A DNA stretch of 64,000 nt from JBFXAN01 sp050184225 (lineage in GTDB: Bacteria > Chloroflexota > Dehalococcoidia > CAUJGQ01): contig JBFXAN010000001.1 in assembly GCA_050184225.1 (NCBI GenBank), positions 62,001 through 126,000 of the forward strand, given 5' to 3'. The notes beneath the pieces are model-generated. The model ran no database searches and was not told the origin of the DNA. It worked only from the letters and a program-made list of their open reading frames with translations. The position numbers and the translations under genes are program-made. Of this stretch, positions 49,698 through 58,778 are shown piece after piece (within the stretch, counting starts at the first letter, position 1; every line of letters starts with the position of its first letter).

Positions 49698-50998
49698 CAG
49701 ACAACCAGTCGCGTTCATCGTCGCCGTTGGCCGGCCTGCGTGTGCTCGATCTGACCGTCGCGTGGGCGGGTCCCTACGCGACCATGTTGTTGGCCGACCT
49801 CGGGGCCGAGGTCATTCGGGTTGAGAACATCCACGTCTTCCCGAGCATGACGCGAGGGATGCAACCACGGCCGGCGGCCGAGTTCATTCGCTCGCAGATC
49901 GCCCAGGTTGGAGGCTATCCGGACCGAGACCCAGGGCACCGTCCCTGGAATCGTTGCCCATTCTTCAACGTCCATGCGAGAAGCAAGCGTAGTGTGACGC
50001 TCGACCTTCGCAAGGAAGAAGGGATGTCGCTCTTCTGGCGCCTCGTCGAGATCAGCGATGGGCTGATCGAGAACAACGCTCCCGACACGCTCGAGAAGCT
50101 CGGGATTACTTGGGAGCGGCTCCGGGAGAGGAACGACCAGTTTATCCTCGTGAGGATGCCGGCGTTTGGCTCCGGGCCGTATGCAGGCTACCGCGCGCTC
50201 GGGACTCATCTCGAGGCATTCCTCGGGCAGACGATGCTGCGGAGGTATCCGGACATGGATCCCTCGATGAACAGCACGACCTTCAGCACGGACTTCCTCG
50301 GTGGGTCCGCGGCTGCTGCGGCTTTCCTGATGGCCCTCCTCGGCCGACGAAGCACAGCGCGAGGCTGCGCTGTAGAGGTCCCTCAAGCGCAAAATGGCCT
50401 GGCCCTGGTAGCAGACGCGCTCATAGAGCGAGCCATGCGTGGCCAGGAGCCGGAGGCGCGTGGTAATCGGGATCATAGCGTGATCCAGGGTTGCTATCCA
50501 TGCCGGGGCGAAGATCAATGGGTCGTCCTGCGGGTAGAGACTCCTGAAGAATGGGCCAGGTTGAAGGCGCAGGCCGGACAACCGGAATTGACCAGCCTGA
50601 AATTCATCGAGGTCGTCACGGACTCCAAGGTCCATGATCGCGTCGACGCCGTGCTGTCGGAATGGACGAGCACGCAGGACTCGGCGGCCCTCGCCGACCT
50701 GCTGCAAGGCGACGGCATCATCGCCGGGCCAGTAATCGACCATGAACGGGCGTATCGTGATCCTCATTTGGCTGACCGTCAGTTCTTCGTCCGGCTGGAG
50801 AACGAAGATTGTGGCACGCATCTCTACCCGGGGGCAGCCTGGCACTCGCTGAGGCGGCCAGTGGCATTCCAGCGCGGCCCGGTCCTGCTTGGAGAGGACA
50901 ACGAGTACGTCCTCCGCGAGTTGCTTGCGATCTCGGACGCTGAGTACCGACGGATGGAGCGCGATGGGCTCATTGGCACGGAGTACTCACTCCATTAG
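49694..50998 (+). CDS. CaiB/BaiF CoA-transferase, second of the pair
   Basis: 434 residues; ATG 49694 in an ATGA overlap with AAGGAG upstream. LAGLRVLDLTVAWAGPYATM LLADLGAEVIRVE is the family start. The Asp region reads YAGYRALGTHLEAFLGQ, with no Asp evident, so the pair may work as one catalytic and one structural subunit, or both differ from the classical mechanism. Last gene of the island operon. Confidence 0.88.
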   Translation: MTDNQSRSSSPLAGLRVLDLTVAWAGPYATMLLADLGAEVIRVENIHVFPSMTRGMQPRPAAEFIRSQIAQVGGYPDRDPGHRPWNRCPFFNVHARSKRSVTLDLRKEEGMSLFWRLVEISDGLIENNAPDTLEKLGITWERLRERNDQFILVRMPAFGSGPYAGYRALGTHLEAFLGQTMLRRYPDMDPSMNSTTFSTDFLGGSAAAAAFLMALLGRRSTARGCAVEVPQAQNGLALVADALIERAMRGQEPEARGNRDHSVIQGCYPCRGEDQWVVLRVETPEEWARLKAQAGQPELTSLKFIEVVTDSKVHDRVDAVLSEWTSTQDSAALADLLQGDGIIAGPVIDHERAYRDPHLADRQFFVRLENEDCGTHLYPGAAWHSLRRPVAFQRGPVLLGEDNEYVLRELLAISDAEYRRMERDGLIGTEYSLH

Positions 50999-51437
50999 CT
51001 CATAGGGTGAGCCGAGGCACGGCCGTTGCAAGAGCCGAACGGCATCAGCCGCTCGACAAAGGCAACCGTCTTCGCTCATATCATCGGCCCCTTTACCTCG
51101 AACACCAGAGTGAATGGCGCGAACCTCGTCACGATCGTCGAAATCCCATGACCATCCACCGTCCGCTCGTCGTTCATCCTCGTTCTGCACGATCAACCCT
51201 ATGAGCGAAACCTTGCCACTGCGGCCGGTGAGCGCAGTGGCTGCGGCGTGCAGTGTGGATGATGGCGACGGTCAATTGCACACGAGATGCGGCGTGTGCA
51301 GTCACATTGACCGGTTTCATCCCGTGTAACTGACAAATCTACAAGCTACCTTGACATGACGGTCATCGGGTCTTTAGGATTCCGACACTGTCCACCTGGG
51401 GCCGAGAAGGAGTGCAGTGTTTCTGAGGAGGGGGAAG
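50999..51437. other. Intergenic region with two hairpins
   Basis: No gene seen. CCACTGCG (51216-51223) pairs with CGCAGTGG (51233-51240). A larger dyad CGGTCAAT...GCACAC / GTGTGC...ATTGACCG spans 51269-51313. A promoter follows at 51351. One of the dyads may end the CaiB operon. Confidence 0.5.
51351..51380 (+). promoter_or_regulatory. Promoter with embedded palindrome for the peptide-transport operon
   Basis: TTGACA (51351-51356), 18-nt spacer, TAGGAT (51375-51380). The spacer contains the perfect palindrome ATGACGGTCAT (51356-51366), a good operator position. Confidence 0.55.
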
Positions 51438-53282
51438 GTGAGAGACACGATGCGTAGGACACGGCTTGCCGGAGGGAGGATGCGGCGGCGTAAATTTCTG
51501 GGAACGGCGGGTATGACCGCCGCTGGCCTCGCAACACTGGTGGCATGCGGGGGCGACGAGGATGACAGCACGTCACCGCAAACGGCCGCCCAAACCAGCG
51601 TTCCATCAGATCCGAATCAGGCAGGCTCCCGCTCAGCCGGGCAGGCTGCTCAGGGGCAATGGGAAGGTCTCAAACGCGGCGGGACGTACGTGGCGGGTGG
51701 AGTGTTCTCGAATGATCCGCCCTCGCTTGACCCGTACGCTCATCTGAGCTTTCTCGCGCAGTATATCGGCGTTCACTCGTACGGCCGGCTGCTCAAGTTC
51801 AAGACCGGACCTGGTGTGACGCCACTGGCCGAGATCATCCCCGATCTGGCGGAGAAGTATGAGCTCACGGATAACGCCCAAACTTGGGTGATCACGCTGC
51901 GCCCAGGGGTCAAATTCCACAACAAACCGCCACTGAATGGGCGCGAACTGACGATGGAAGACGTCTCCTCCAGCTACGAGCGCTTTCGGGCGCAGTCGCC
52001 GAACAGCGGTTCGCTCGCGTTCGTCGACCGGATCGAGACGCCGGATACCCGCACGCTCGTGTTCAAGCTGAAGCACCCCTACGCGCCGTTTGACGAGTTG
52101 CTGGCGTCACCGAACGGCCTCTGGGTGATGTCGAAAGAGGCGAACAGCGGCCAGATCGACCCGGCGCAGATCGAGAACGTGATCGGGACGGGGCCGTGGG
52201 TGCTGGACCAGTACCGGCCGTCCTCCGAGATCTCCTTCGCCGGCAACACGGCGTACTACGAAAAGATCAGCACGCCGTCGGGTGACGTGCAGCTACCGAT
52301 TATGGAGCGGCTGCGCTATCCGATCATCAGCGAGTACGCGCAGCTGCTCGCGCAGTTCGTTGCCGGCGAGTCGCACGCGTTCACACCGCGCAACGCCGAT
52401 GCCGCCTCGACACGGGATCGGGTCAGTGGTGTGCAGGCCGATCCCAGCCGGCCCGGCTGGTTGTGGTCCGGTTTCTCGTTCAACCAGGAGAGCAATGGTG
52501 GCCTGCTGAAGGACCCGCGAGTGCGGCGGGCCTGGTCGATGGCACTGGATCGCGACGGCCTGATCGAGGCATTCGCCGAACTGCGCAAGATGCGGTCACA
52601 GGGTTTCGATGTCGAGAGCGGTTGGAGCAACAGCCCGATCCCCTGGGGTGACGGCGGTCTCTTCTGGTGGTTGGACCCAAAGAGCAGCGAGTTCGGGCCG
52701 GGCGCGCAGTGGTATCAGTTCAACCCCGGCGAGGCGAAGAAGCTGCTCGAGGCGGCCGGGTACAATGGCGACCCGATCGATATGAACTTCGTTGTCGGTA
52801 CCTACGGCACCACCTACGAGCAGTTCACCGAGGCGCAGCTCCCGATGCTCAAGGAGGTGGGTCTCAACATCAACCCGAAGGTGTGGGAATACCGCCGCAT
52901 GATCGGCAGCCAGGAAGGCAAGGAGTTCCCCGGCACCTACTACAACTACAACACGCCGTTTACGACGGTGGACGAATATGTCTTTAACTCGTTCCACCCG
53001 GACGTGGGTGACCGAGGGGCGCCGCTGCGACGAATCAACACACCGGAGATCATCGCGCTGGTGGATAAGCAGCGGCTGGAGACAGACCGCCAGGCACGCC
53101 AGAAGCAGATCCACGAGATTCAGCGCCTCGCGGGCGACTTGATGACCTCGGTGCCGACCGTCTACAGCCGCTGGGGCACCGTGGCCATGGTCCAGCCGTC
53201 CGTACGCAACGCCTTCAACTACCAGACCGCCGGGTACGGTTTCGCGGCGGAGGAGTACGTCTACCGCTGGCTCGATCGTTGA
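51438..53282 (+). CDS. Family 5 peptide-type ABC substrate-binding lipoprotein
   Basis: 614 residues from GTG 51438 (ATG 51450 possible). Tat-like RRRKFLGTAG and lipobox LVACGG. SBP_bac_5 fold: GGVFSNDPPSLDPYAHLSFL, LAEKYELTDNAQTWVITLRP GVKFHNKPP, DPRVRRAWSMALDRDGLIEA. Binds peptides, opines or similar. It heads an operon with two permeases; no ATPases are in the operon, so they must come from elsewhere. Confidence 0.9.
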   Translation: MRDTMRRTRLAGGRMRRRKFLGTAGMTAAGLATLVACGGDEDDSTSPQTAAQTSVPSDPNQAGSRSAGQAAQGQWEGLKRGGTYVAGGVFSNDPPSLDPYAHLSFLAQYIGVHSYGRLLKFKTGPGVTPLAEIIPDLAEKYELTDNAQTWVITLRPGVKFHNKPPLNGRELTMEDVSSSYERFRAQSPNSGSLAFVDRIETPDTRTLVFKLKHPYAPFDELLASPNGLWVMSKEANSGQIDPAQIENVIGTGPWVLDQYRPSSEISFAGNTAYYEKISTPSGDVQLPIMERLRYPIISEYAQLLAQFVAGESHAFTPRNADAASTRDRVSGVQADPSRPGWLWSGFSFNQESNGGLLKDPRVRRAWSMALDRDGLIEAFAELRKMRSQGFDVESGWSNSPIPWGDGGLFWWLDPKSSEFGPGAQWYQFNPGEAKKLLEAAGYNGDPIDMNFVVGTYGTTYEQFTEAQLPMLKEVGLNINPKVWEYRRMIGSQEGKEFPGTYYNYNTPFTTVDEYVFNSFHPDVGDRGAPLRRINTPEIIALVDKQRLETDRQARQKQIHEIQRLAGDLMTSVPTVYSRWGTVAMVQPSVRNAFNYQTAGYGFAAEEYVYRWLDR

Positions 53283-53363
53283 TGAGTTGACATGCGGCTG
53301 CCGGACTGCACTGCGGACGCCGATCGACGCTGTTTCGCGGTCCGGTTGCCATGAGGCGGGTGC

Positions 53364-54323
53364 ATGGGAACCTACGTTATCCGCAGGTTGCTCCTGATGG
53401 TGCCGACGGTGATCGGGGTCGCCATCTTGGTGTTCGTTGTGCTGCGCTTCACGCCGGGTGATGTCGCCGACTTGCTGCTGGCCGAGACGCTTGCTGAGAA
53501 TGATCCGGCGGCCGAGCAGCGCATCCGCGAGGATCTCGGCCTCTCCGGTTCGATGATCACCCAATTGGGTCGCTGGTTTTCCAACCTGGCGCGGGGCGAC
53601 CTGGGAGCGTCGTATTACTCCGGCCGATCCGTCGCGGAGGACCTCTGGCAACGGCTGATTGTCAGCTTCGAGCTCGGGGTGCTGGCGATGCTGATCTCGA
53701 TCGCGGTCGGCGTCCCGGTCGGCGTCATCTCAGCGCTGAAGCAGGATAGCTGGATCGACTATGTGCTGCGCGGCGGCTCGATTTTCCTGCTGGCGATGCC
53801 GGCGTTCTGGACGGCGATCCTCGTGCTGATCCTTGGGCTGCAGTGGTTCAACTGGGCGCCGCCGGCGCGCTACGTCGACCTTTGGAAGGATCCGCTCGGG
53901 AACCTGTATATGCTTGCGATTCCGGCGCTGATCCTCGGCATCAACCTATCCACCACACAGATGCGGTTTACCCGGGCGCAATTGCTCGAAGTGATGCGCC
54001 AGGATTACATTCGCACCGCCTGGGCCAAGGGGCTGCGTTCGCAGTCGGTCGTCGTCCGCCACGCGCTGAAAAACGCGCTGATCCCGGTGGTGACCGTGAT
54101 TGGCCTGCAGGTGCCGGCCGCGATCACCGGCACGGTGATCCTCGAGACAATCTTCGTCATCCCCGGTGTCGGCCGCTTCCTCGTCGATGCCGCCCGCCGG
54201 GCCGACTACCCGATCGTGCAGGCGGTGACGCTCGTCGTCGCCGTCGCCGTGGTCACTGCCAACTTCCTCGTCGACCTGTCCTACGCCTACCTCGATCCGC
54301 GCACACGGGAGGGACTTCGGTGA
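53364..54323 (+). CDS. DppB-type ABC permease
   Basis: 319 residues, six membrane helices: MGTYVIRRLLLMVPTVIGVA start, GVPVGVISALKQDSWID, EAA loop EVMRQDYIRTAWAKGLRSQS, and ALIPVVTVIGLQVP. Inner-membrane half of a peptide/nickel-type importer. Stop overlaps the next GTG. Confidence 0.93.
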   Translation: MGTYVIRRLLLMVPTVIGVAILVFVVLRFTPGDVADLLLAETLAENDPAAEQRIREDLGLSGSMITQLGRWFSNLARGDLGASYYSGRSVAEDLWQRLIVSFELGVLAMLISIAVGVPVGVISALKQDSWIDYVLRGGSIFLLAMPAFWTAILVLILGLQWFNWAPPARYVDLWKDPLGNLYMLAIPALILGINLSTTQMRFTRAQLLEVMRQDYIRTAWAKGLRSQSVVVRHALKNALIPVVTVIGLQVPAAITGTVILETIFVIPGVGRFLVDAARRADYPIVQAVTLVVAVAVVTANFLVDLSYAYLDPRTREGLR

Positions 54324-55225
54324 GTCAGGCCACCAGCAGCGCCATTCTGGGGACTCGCGGCACGCCGCGACTTGCCGGCCTTCCGATGAGCGCGGTCCGC
54401 GAAGTGGTGCACTTCGCCCGGCGCAAGCCGCTCGGCGCGGCCGGCGCGGCGATCGTCCTGCTGATGATCGTCGTCGCGATCTTCGCACCCGTGATCGCGC
54501 CCTACGATTACGATTATCAGGTGCTCAGCCAGCGTCTCCGCGATCCCTCGGTCGAGCATGTGATGGGCACGGACAACCTCGGCCGCGACATCTTTAGCCG
54601 GATCGTTTACGGCGCCCGCATCTCGATTACGATCGGCTTCGTCGCCGTCGCGATCCAGACCTGCCTGGTCACGGTACTCGGCGTGATCAGCGGCTACTAC
54701 GGCCGCTGGCTTGACCTGATCTTTCAGCGGTTCATCGACATCTGGATCGCGATGCCGGGGCTGCTGGCGCTGATCTTCTTTATCTCGGTCTTCGGGCCGA
54801 GCATGGCCACGGTGATCATCCTGCTCGGCACACTCGGCGCGGCCGGCGGCTCGCGGGTGGTACGCAGCGCCGTGATCGCCGTCCGCGCCCAACCCTACAT
54901 CGAGGCGGCGCGCGTGATCGGGGCGAGCGACCGGCGGGTGATGCTCGTCCACGTGCTGCCCAATGTTCTGCATGTGGTCGTGATCGGATCGACGGTGGCG
55001 ATCGGCGCCTTCATCCTGGCAGAAGCGAGCTTGGCCTTCCTGGGCTTCGGCGTGCCGCCGCCGTATCCGACCTGGGGACAGATGCTCAACGTTTCGCGTG
55101 AGTATCTCTATTTCCCCTGGCTGGCGTTGTGGCCGGGTCTGGCGCTGACGGCGACGGTGTTCGGGTTCAATGTGTTCGGTGATGCGTTGCGGGACGTGCT
55201 CGACCCGCGGCTGCGCCGCTCATAG
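54320..55225 (+). CDS. DppC-type ABC permease
   Basis: 301 residues; GTG 54320 in a GTGA overlap. DppC marks: HVMGTDNLGRDIFSRIVYGA RISITIG and the EAA loop AQPYIEAARVIGASDRRVML, plus LSFLGFG-like SLAFLGFGVPPPYPTWGQML. Forms the channel with the DppB partner. Confidence 0.93.
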   Translation: MSQATSSAILGTRGTPRLAGLPMSAVREVVHFARRKPLGAAGAAIVLLMIVVAIFAPVIAPYDYDYQVLSQRLRDPSVEHVMGTDNLGRDIFSRIVYGARISITIGFVAVAIQTCLVTVLGVISGYYGRWLDLIFQRFIDIWIAMPGLLALIFFISVFGPSMATVIILLGTLGAAGGSRVVRSAVIAVRAQPYIEAARVIGASDRRVMLVHVLPNVLHVVVIGSTVAIGAFILAEASLAFLGFGVPPPYPTWGQMLNVSREYLYFPWLALWPGLALTATVFGFNVFGDALRDVLDPRLRRS

Positions 55226-55271
55226 GCGCCGCGATTCGAGGCTGAACGTGGATCCTGTTTGCCGTACACTG

Positions 55272-55292
55272 GTGATCAAGCGATTGATTCAC
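55272..55292. promoter_or_regulatory. Operator-like dyad upstream of the Lrp gene
   Basis: GTGATCAA-GCGA-TTGATTCAC, near-perfect dyad with one extra base, 118 nt before the Lrp start. A likely autoregulatory site. Confidence 0.4.
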
Positions 55293-55409
55293 ATGGGTGC
55301 TGGTTAGCCTGGGGATACTGTTCGCGATTATACAAAGTCCAAGCGGACAGGCGGGCGCCCGAGATGGCCTCAGCAGATAACCAAGCCCGCCGGGGGAAAC
55401 TCGACCGAC

Positions 55410-55931
55410 ATGAGAGCGCAGATCGACACACTCGACCGACGCATCATCCGCACGCTTCAGCGAGATGTGCGCGCGTCCTACAAGAGTATTGGCGACGAAC
55501 TTGGTTGCTCGCACAACACCGTGCGCATGCGGATGGACCGGATGCTGAGCGAGGGTATTCTTCGCCTGATGGCGGTCACGTCGCCGCAGAAGGTCGGGTT
55601 CGAGACGACCGCGTACATCGGCGTCCGCGTCGAGCCACACGCGCTCGAGGCCGTCGGCGCGGCGCTGACGGCACGGCGGGAAGTGTCCAACATCGTCCAC
55701 ACGATCGGCAACCAGGACATCATGATGCTGGCGCACTTCGCGGACAACCAGCAACTCTTCCGCTTCGTCAATCACGTCGTCGCGCGCATGCCCGGCGTGA
55801 TCTCGACCGACACGTCGATCATCTGCGAGGTGCTGCGCGGCCTCCCCAACAGCTACGAGCCGCGACTCGACGGACCGGCGGGCAAGGACAACGGCGAGGC
55901 GGTCGAGATCACCACCGAGCGGAGCGCCTGA
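55410..55931 (+). CDS. Lrp/AsnC-family transcriptional regulator
   Basis: 173 residues. N-terminal HTH: LDRRIIRTLQRDVRASYKSI GDELGCSHNTVRMRMDRMLSEG. C-terminal RAM ligand domain: YIGVRVEPHALEAVGAALTA and GNQDIMMLAHFADNQQLFRF. Such regulators sense amino acids; its position after a Dpp-type importer suggests control of it. The Shine-Dalgarno is weak. Confidence 0.88.
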   Translation: MRAQIDTLDRRIIRTLQRDVRASYKSIGDELGCSHNTVRMRMDRMLSEGILRLMAVTSPQKVGFETTAYIGVRVEPHALEAVGAALTARREVSNIVHTIGNQDIMMLAHFADNQQLFRFVNHVVARMPGVISTDTSIICEVLRGLPNSYEPRLDGPAGKDNGEAVEITTERSA

Positions 55932-55937
55932 CCGGGC

Positions 55938-56051
55938 TTACCGGTGCAACAGCGCCCGCGCCACCACCTGGTACTTCTGCACCTCGGACGCGCCCTCGTA
56001 GATACGCATCATCCGCACGCGGTTGTACCAGTGCGCGAAGGGTAGTTCTGT
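55938..56051 (-). pseudogene. Detached duplicate of the acyl-CoA dehydrogenase 3' end
   Basis: On the minus strand it encodes TELPFAHWYNRVRMMRIYEG, ASEVQKYQVVARALLHR and a TAA stop, the same protein end as the intact gene at 56673. The 5' ~80 bp (gene sense) differ from the intact copy at only two positions, but the last nine codons carry several synonymous changes. A TAG precedes it, so it is not expressed. Confidence 0.9.
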
Positions 56052-56114
56052 CTAAACATCCGATCGTCATCCCCCGCCCCGTGTATGATGGCGATGGAAC
56101 CAGGAGGGCGCTGG

Positions 56115-56360
56115 ATGGTAGCAAGACGAGCGCGACGACAATCCCAGCATGGATTGACCGAGTATGAGCGTGGCCTACAGACGCTGCGGAACGCGCCGAT
56201 AAGTGAAGAAGATCCAGCGGACTTCTGGGGGCCGGATTGGGAACGGAAGCTGGGAGACGGTGACGCCGACATCGCGGCCGGCCGCATCGAGCGCTTTGAG
56301 AGCGACGAGGCCTTCCTCAGGGCGCTGATGGCGCTGGGTGCGAAGCGTGCCGACCTATGA
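56115..56360 (+). CDS. Putative antitoxin of a RelE-type module
   Basis: 81 residues; ATG 56115 with AGGAGG 7 nt upstream. Acidic C-terminal half (DADIAAGRIERFESDEAFLR ALMALG) with the LP-helix style seen in antitoxins that wrap a RelE toxin; N-terminal half basic. Overlaps the toxin gene by 23 nt, a typical TA arrangement. No DNA-binding fold is evident, so family is uncertain. Confidence 0.65.
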   Translation: MVARRARRQSQHGLTEYERGLQTLRNAPISEEDPADFWGPDWERKLGDGDADIAAGRIERFESDEAFLRALMALGAKRADL

Positions 56361-56637
56361 CTGGACCGACGAGTTCCGTCGCGAGTTCGAGTCGTTGAGT
56401 CCACTTCGCCAAGCACTCTTCCTCGCTGCCGTTGCCAAGTTCGTCGACGACCTTCGGCGCGGCCCCATCCGCAAGAGCCTTCGTGTCAAGCGATTTCGCG
56501 GCCGTCCAGGACTGTGGGAGATGACGTGGGCGCCGGACGGCCGTGCGCTCTTCGAGTACGGCGAACCGATTCGTCCAGGCGACCGGCACATCGTTTGGCG
56601 ACGCATCGGCACACACAACATCTTCGAGCAACCGTAG
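56338..56637 (+). CDS. RelE/ParE-superfamily toxin
   Basis: 99 residues (GTG 56338; GTG 56347 also possible). RelE-like order: YDWTDEFRREFESLSPLRQA long helices, then RVKRFRGRPGLWEMTWAPDG, a beta sheet with RALFEYGEPI, and the end RIGTHNIFEQP with the H..F motif. RelE toxins cut mRNA on the ribosome. It follows its putative antitoxin. The pair sits in a cassette flanked by copies of the acyl-CoA dehydrogenase end. Confidence 0.78.
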   Translation: MRSVPTYDWTDEFRREFESLSPLRQALFLAAVAKFVDDLRRGPIRKSLRVKRFRGRPGLWEMTWAPDGRALFEYGEPIRPGDRHIVWRRIGTHNIFEQP

Positions 56638-56672
56638 CCTGGCTTCGGAATGCGTATGGACCGACCTTCAAC

Positions 56673-57827
56673 CTATCGATGCAAGAGCGCGCGGGCGACG
56701 ACCTGGTACTTCTGCACCTCGGACGCGCCCTCGTAGATGCGCATCATCCGCACGCGGTTGTACCAGTGCGCGAAGGGTAGTTCCGTGGTGACGCCGTAGG
56801 CGCCGTGGATCTGGATGGCGCGATCGACGACCCGTCCGACCATCTCGCTACCGAGGAGCTTCATCATCCCGGCCTCGACGCGCGTGTCCTGGCCACGGTC
56901 GTTCTTGCAGGCGGCGTCGTAGGTCATCAGCCGGGTGGCGTGCACATCGACGGCGGAGTCGACGATCATGCTCTGGACGCCCTGCTTGGCGGCGAGCGGC
57001 TCGCCGAAGAGCACGCGCTGTTTGGCGTAGTCGGTCATCATCTCCAGACAGCGATCGGCGATGCCGACGCACTGCGCGCCGATGTTCATCCGGGCCGATG
57101 TCAATCCGCGCTGCGCCAGGCGGAAGCCCATGCCCACCTCGCCCAACACCTGGGAGGCCGGCACGACACAGTCGTCAAAGAGCAACTCCCAGGGACCGAC
57201 GAAGCCGTCCGTGTGGCTCGCGCGCATCACCGGGATCTGGCGCACCACCTTGAACCCCGGCGTATCCCGGTCCACCAGGAAGGCAGTGATGCCGCCGTGC
57301 TGGCGTCGATCCTTGTCCGTCACCGCCATCACCACGGTGAAGTCGGCCTCGCCCGCGCGGGTGATAAAGACCTTGTTCCCGTTGATCACCCAGTTGTCGC
57401 CGTCGCGGACGGCGGTGGTCTGCATCATGCCGCCCGGGTCGGAGCCGCCGCTCGGTTCGGTCTGGGCGAAGGCCATCCGCTTCTCGCCGCGGAGCACCGG
57501 AAAGAGGTAGCGCTGCTTCTGCTCCTCGTTGCAGGCGAGCAGGAAACTGGCGTTGCCGCCGAACTGGATCGGCACGAGGCAGCGGCTGTTCTCCTCGGTG
57601 ATCACGACGTTGTTCAAGGTACTCAGCGCGGCGCCGCCGTACTCCTTGGGCAGGCTCAGCCCCCAGAGGCCCGCCTCCTTCGCCGCCTGGGTCGCCGCCG
57701 CGTGCTCCTCCTGGGACGGCGGCTCGCCGCGGAGGAACTTACGCTCCATCGGCATCGCGTAGCGCTCGACCAGCCGGCGCACGAGCCCTTTGATTGCGAC
57801 GGTCTCTTCCGGAAGTTCGAAGGACAT
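56673..57827 (-). CDS. Acyl-CoA dehydrogenase
   Basis: 384 residues; ATG 57827. LWGLSLPKEYGGAALSTLNN, FAQTEPSGGSDPGGMM flavin/substrate loop, WVINGNKVFITRAGEADFTV, and the catalytic-base region ending IYEGASEVQKYQVVARALL where the Glu is in YEGASE. Oxidises an acyl-CoA to enoyl-CoA using FAD. The last 37 codons are duplicated at 55938. PHP gene lies 39 nt upstream in the same orientation. Confidence 0.93.
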   Translation of the reverse strand: MSFELPEETVAIKGLVRRLVERYAMPMERKFLRGEPPSQEEHAAATQAAKEAGLWGLSLPKEYGGAALSTLNNVVITEENSRCLVPIQFGGNASFLLACNEEQKQRYLFPVLRGEKRMAFAQTEPSGGSDPGGMMQTTAVRDGDNWVINGNKVFITRAGEADFTVVMAVTDKDRRQHGGITAFLVDRDTPGFKVVRQIPVMRASHTDGFVGPWELLFDDCVVPASQVLGEVGMGFRLAQRGLTSARMNIGAQCVGIADRCLEMMTDYAKQRVLFGEPLAAKQGVQSMIVDSAVDVHATRLMTYDAACKNDRGQDTRVEAGMMKLLGSEMVGRVVDRAIQIHGAYGVTTELPFAHWYNRVRMMRIYEGASEVQKYQVVARALLHR

Positions 57828-57866
57828 GTCACCCTCCAGCGCGTGATCATCATCCGTCTCGGCACG

Positions 57867-58556
57867 TCAGGCGGCGCCGGGCCGGCGCTCGCAACCCGGC
57901 TGCGTCACCACTTTCAAAGTCTTTGGGCTGTTGTCGCGGTCGGTACGCAACATGCCGGCCAGCTCGCGCGTGTCCCGCGGCAGCACGGCGAATGCGGTCG
58001 CGTGCCGACCGACGTGCGCGGCAAGGTGGGCATCGCTCCCCGCCACTCCGTGGCAGCCAATCAACTGGCGTAACCGCTCGGCCAACCGGTTCTCCTCTTC
58101 GGTGCATCCGTTATTGAGCACCTCGACGCCGTGGACGATGCCGGCGCTGCGCCGTGCCGCACACTCCAGAGCCTCGGCGATGTCGCCCTGTTGGTCGCTC
58201 AGCCAGTGGTGCGGCGAGTCGAAGTAGCCTCGGAAGGGATGGGCAAGGATGAGCGCGCCACCACAGTGCCGCGCCTCCTCCGCCAGCTCGGCGGCGGTAC
58301 GTGCCGAGGGGAAGCCGGGGAAGCCGAAGGCGAGCACATGACCGAGATCAGTGGCGACCTCGGCGGCGGGGTAGATGCGAATACCGGCCACCGACCATCG
58401 CTCGATCTCCCAGGGGGTCCATTGACGGTAGTGCTCGGTCACGGCGATCGCCGAGAGTCCGGCGCGGCGGGCGTGCTCTGACAGGAGCGCGGGATCGATG
58501 CTGCTATCCAGCGAACCGAGCCGTGTATGGACATGGAGGTCAACCAGGCGGGACAT
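57867..58556 (-). CDS. PHP-domain phosphoesterase
   Basis: 229 residues. Metal ligand motifs: VDLHVHTRLGSLD, AIAVTEHYRQW, ILAHPFRGYFDS, GVEVLNNG, AGSDAHLAAHVGR. The PHP fold carries trinuclear metal chemistry of phosphoesterases. ATG 58556. Probably co-transcribed with the acyl-CoA dehydrogenase; substrate unknown. Confidence 0.85.
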   Translation of the reverse strand: MSRLVDLHVHTRLGSLDSSIDPALLSEHARRAGLSAIAVTEHYRQWTPWEIERWSVAGIRIYPAAEVATDLGHVLAFGFPGFPSARTAAELAEEARHCGGALILAHPFRGYFDSPHHWLSDQQGDIAEALECAARRSAGIVHGVEVLNNGCTEEENRLAERLRQLIGCHGVAGSDAHLAAHVGRHATAFAVLPRDTRELAGMLRTDRDNSPKTLKVVTQPGCERRPGAA

Positions 58557-58685
58557 GTACTGCGCTCTCCCCCGTCTCCGACATACATTTCTGTCAGTTA
58601 GTCCTACAGACTTGTTCCATCACAGCGACATGCCAGACCGTTTGGTCTTCTGGAGCAAGCGAGTTATACCACTCTGCCACGTCGC

Positions 58686-58715
58686 TTGACAACCACGGTG
58701 CTCGTAGTCTAGTAA
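58686..58715 (+). promoter_or_regulatory. Promoter for the DUF35/thiolase operon
   Basis: TTGACA (58686-58691), 18-nt spacer, TAGTAA (58710-58715); transcription start near 58722, 57 nt before the DUF35 ATG. Confidence 0.6.
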
Positions 58716-58778
58716 AGAAGCGCGCGACCTGCCGTCCGCTCTGCAGCCCCGCCGCGCGTAAGGAGATGCTCCCTCGCC

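Noticed and set aside
37208..51437. Search for a second attachment site (copy of the tRNA-Val 3' end) closing the island
   Set aside because: No copy of the GGTTCGAGTCCCTCATCGCC end was seen inside the window; the right island border stays undefined.
58625..58685. tRNA-like minus-strand segment with GCGACGT/ATGTCGC ends and a GGCAGAGTGGTATAAC D-arm look-alike
   Set aside because: It is only 61 nt, the anticodon stem does not pair and no T-arm is present; at best a relic or chance similarity.
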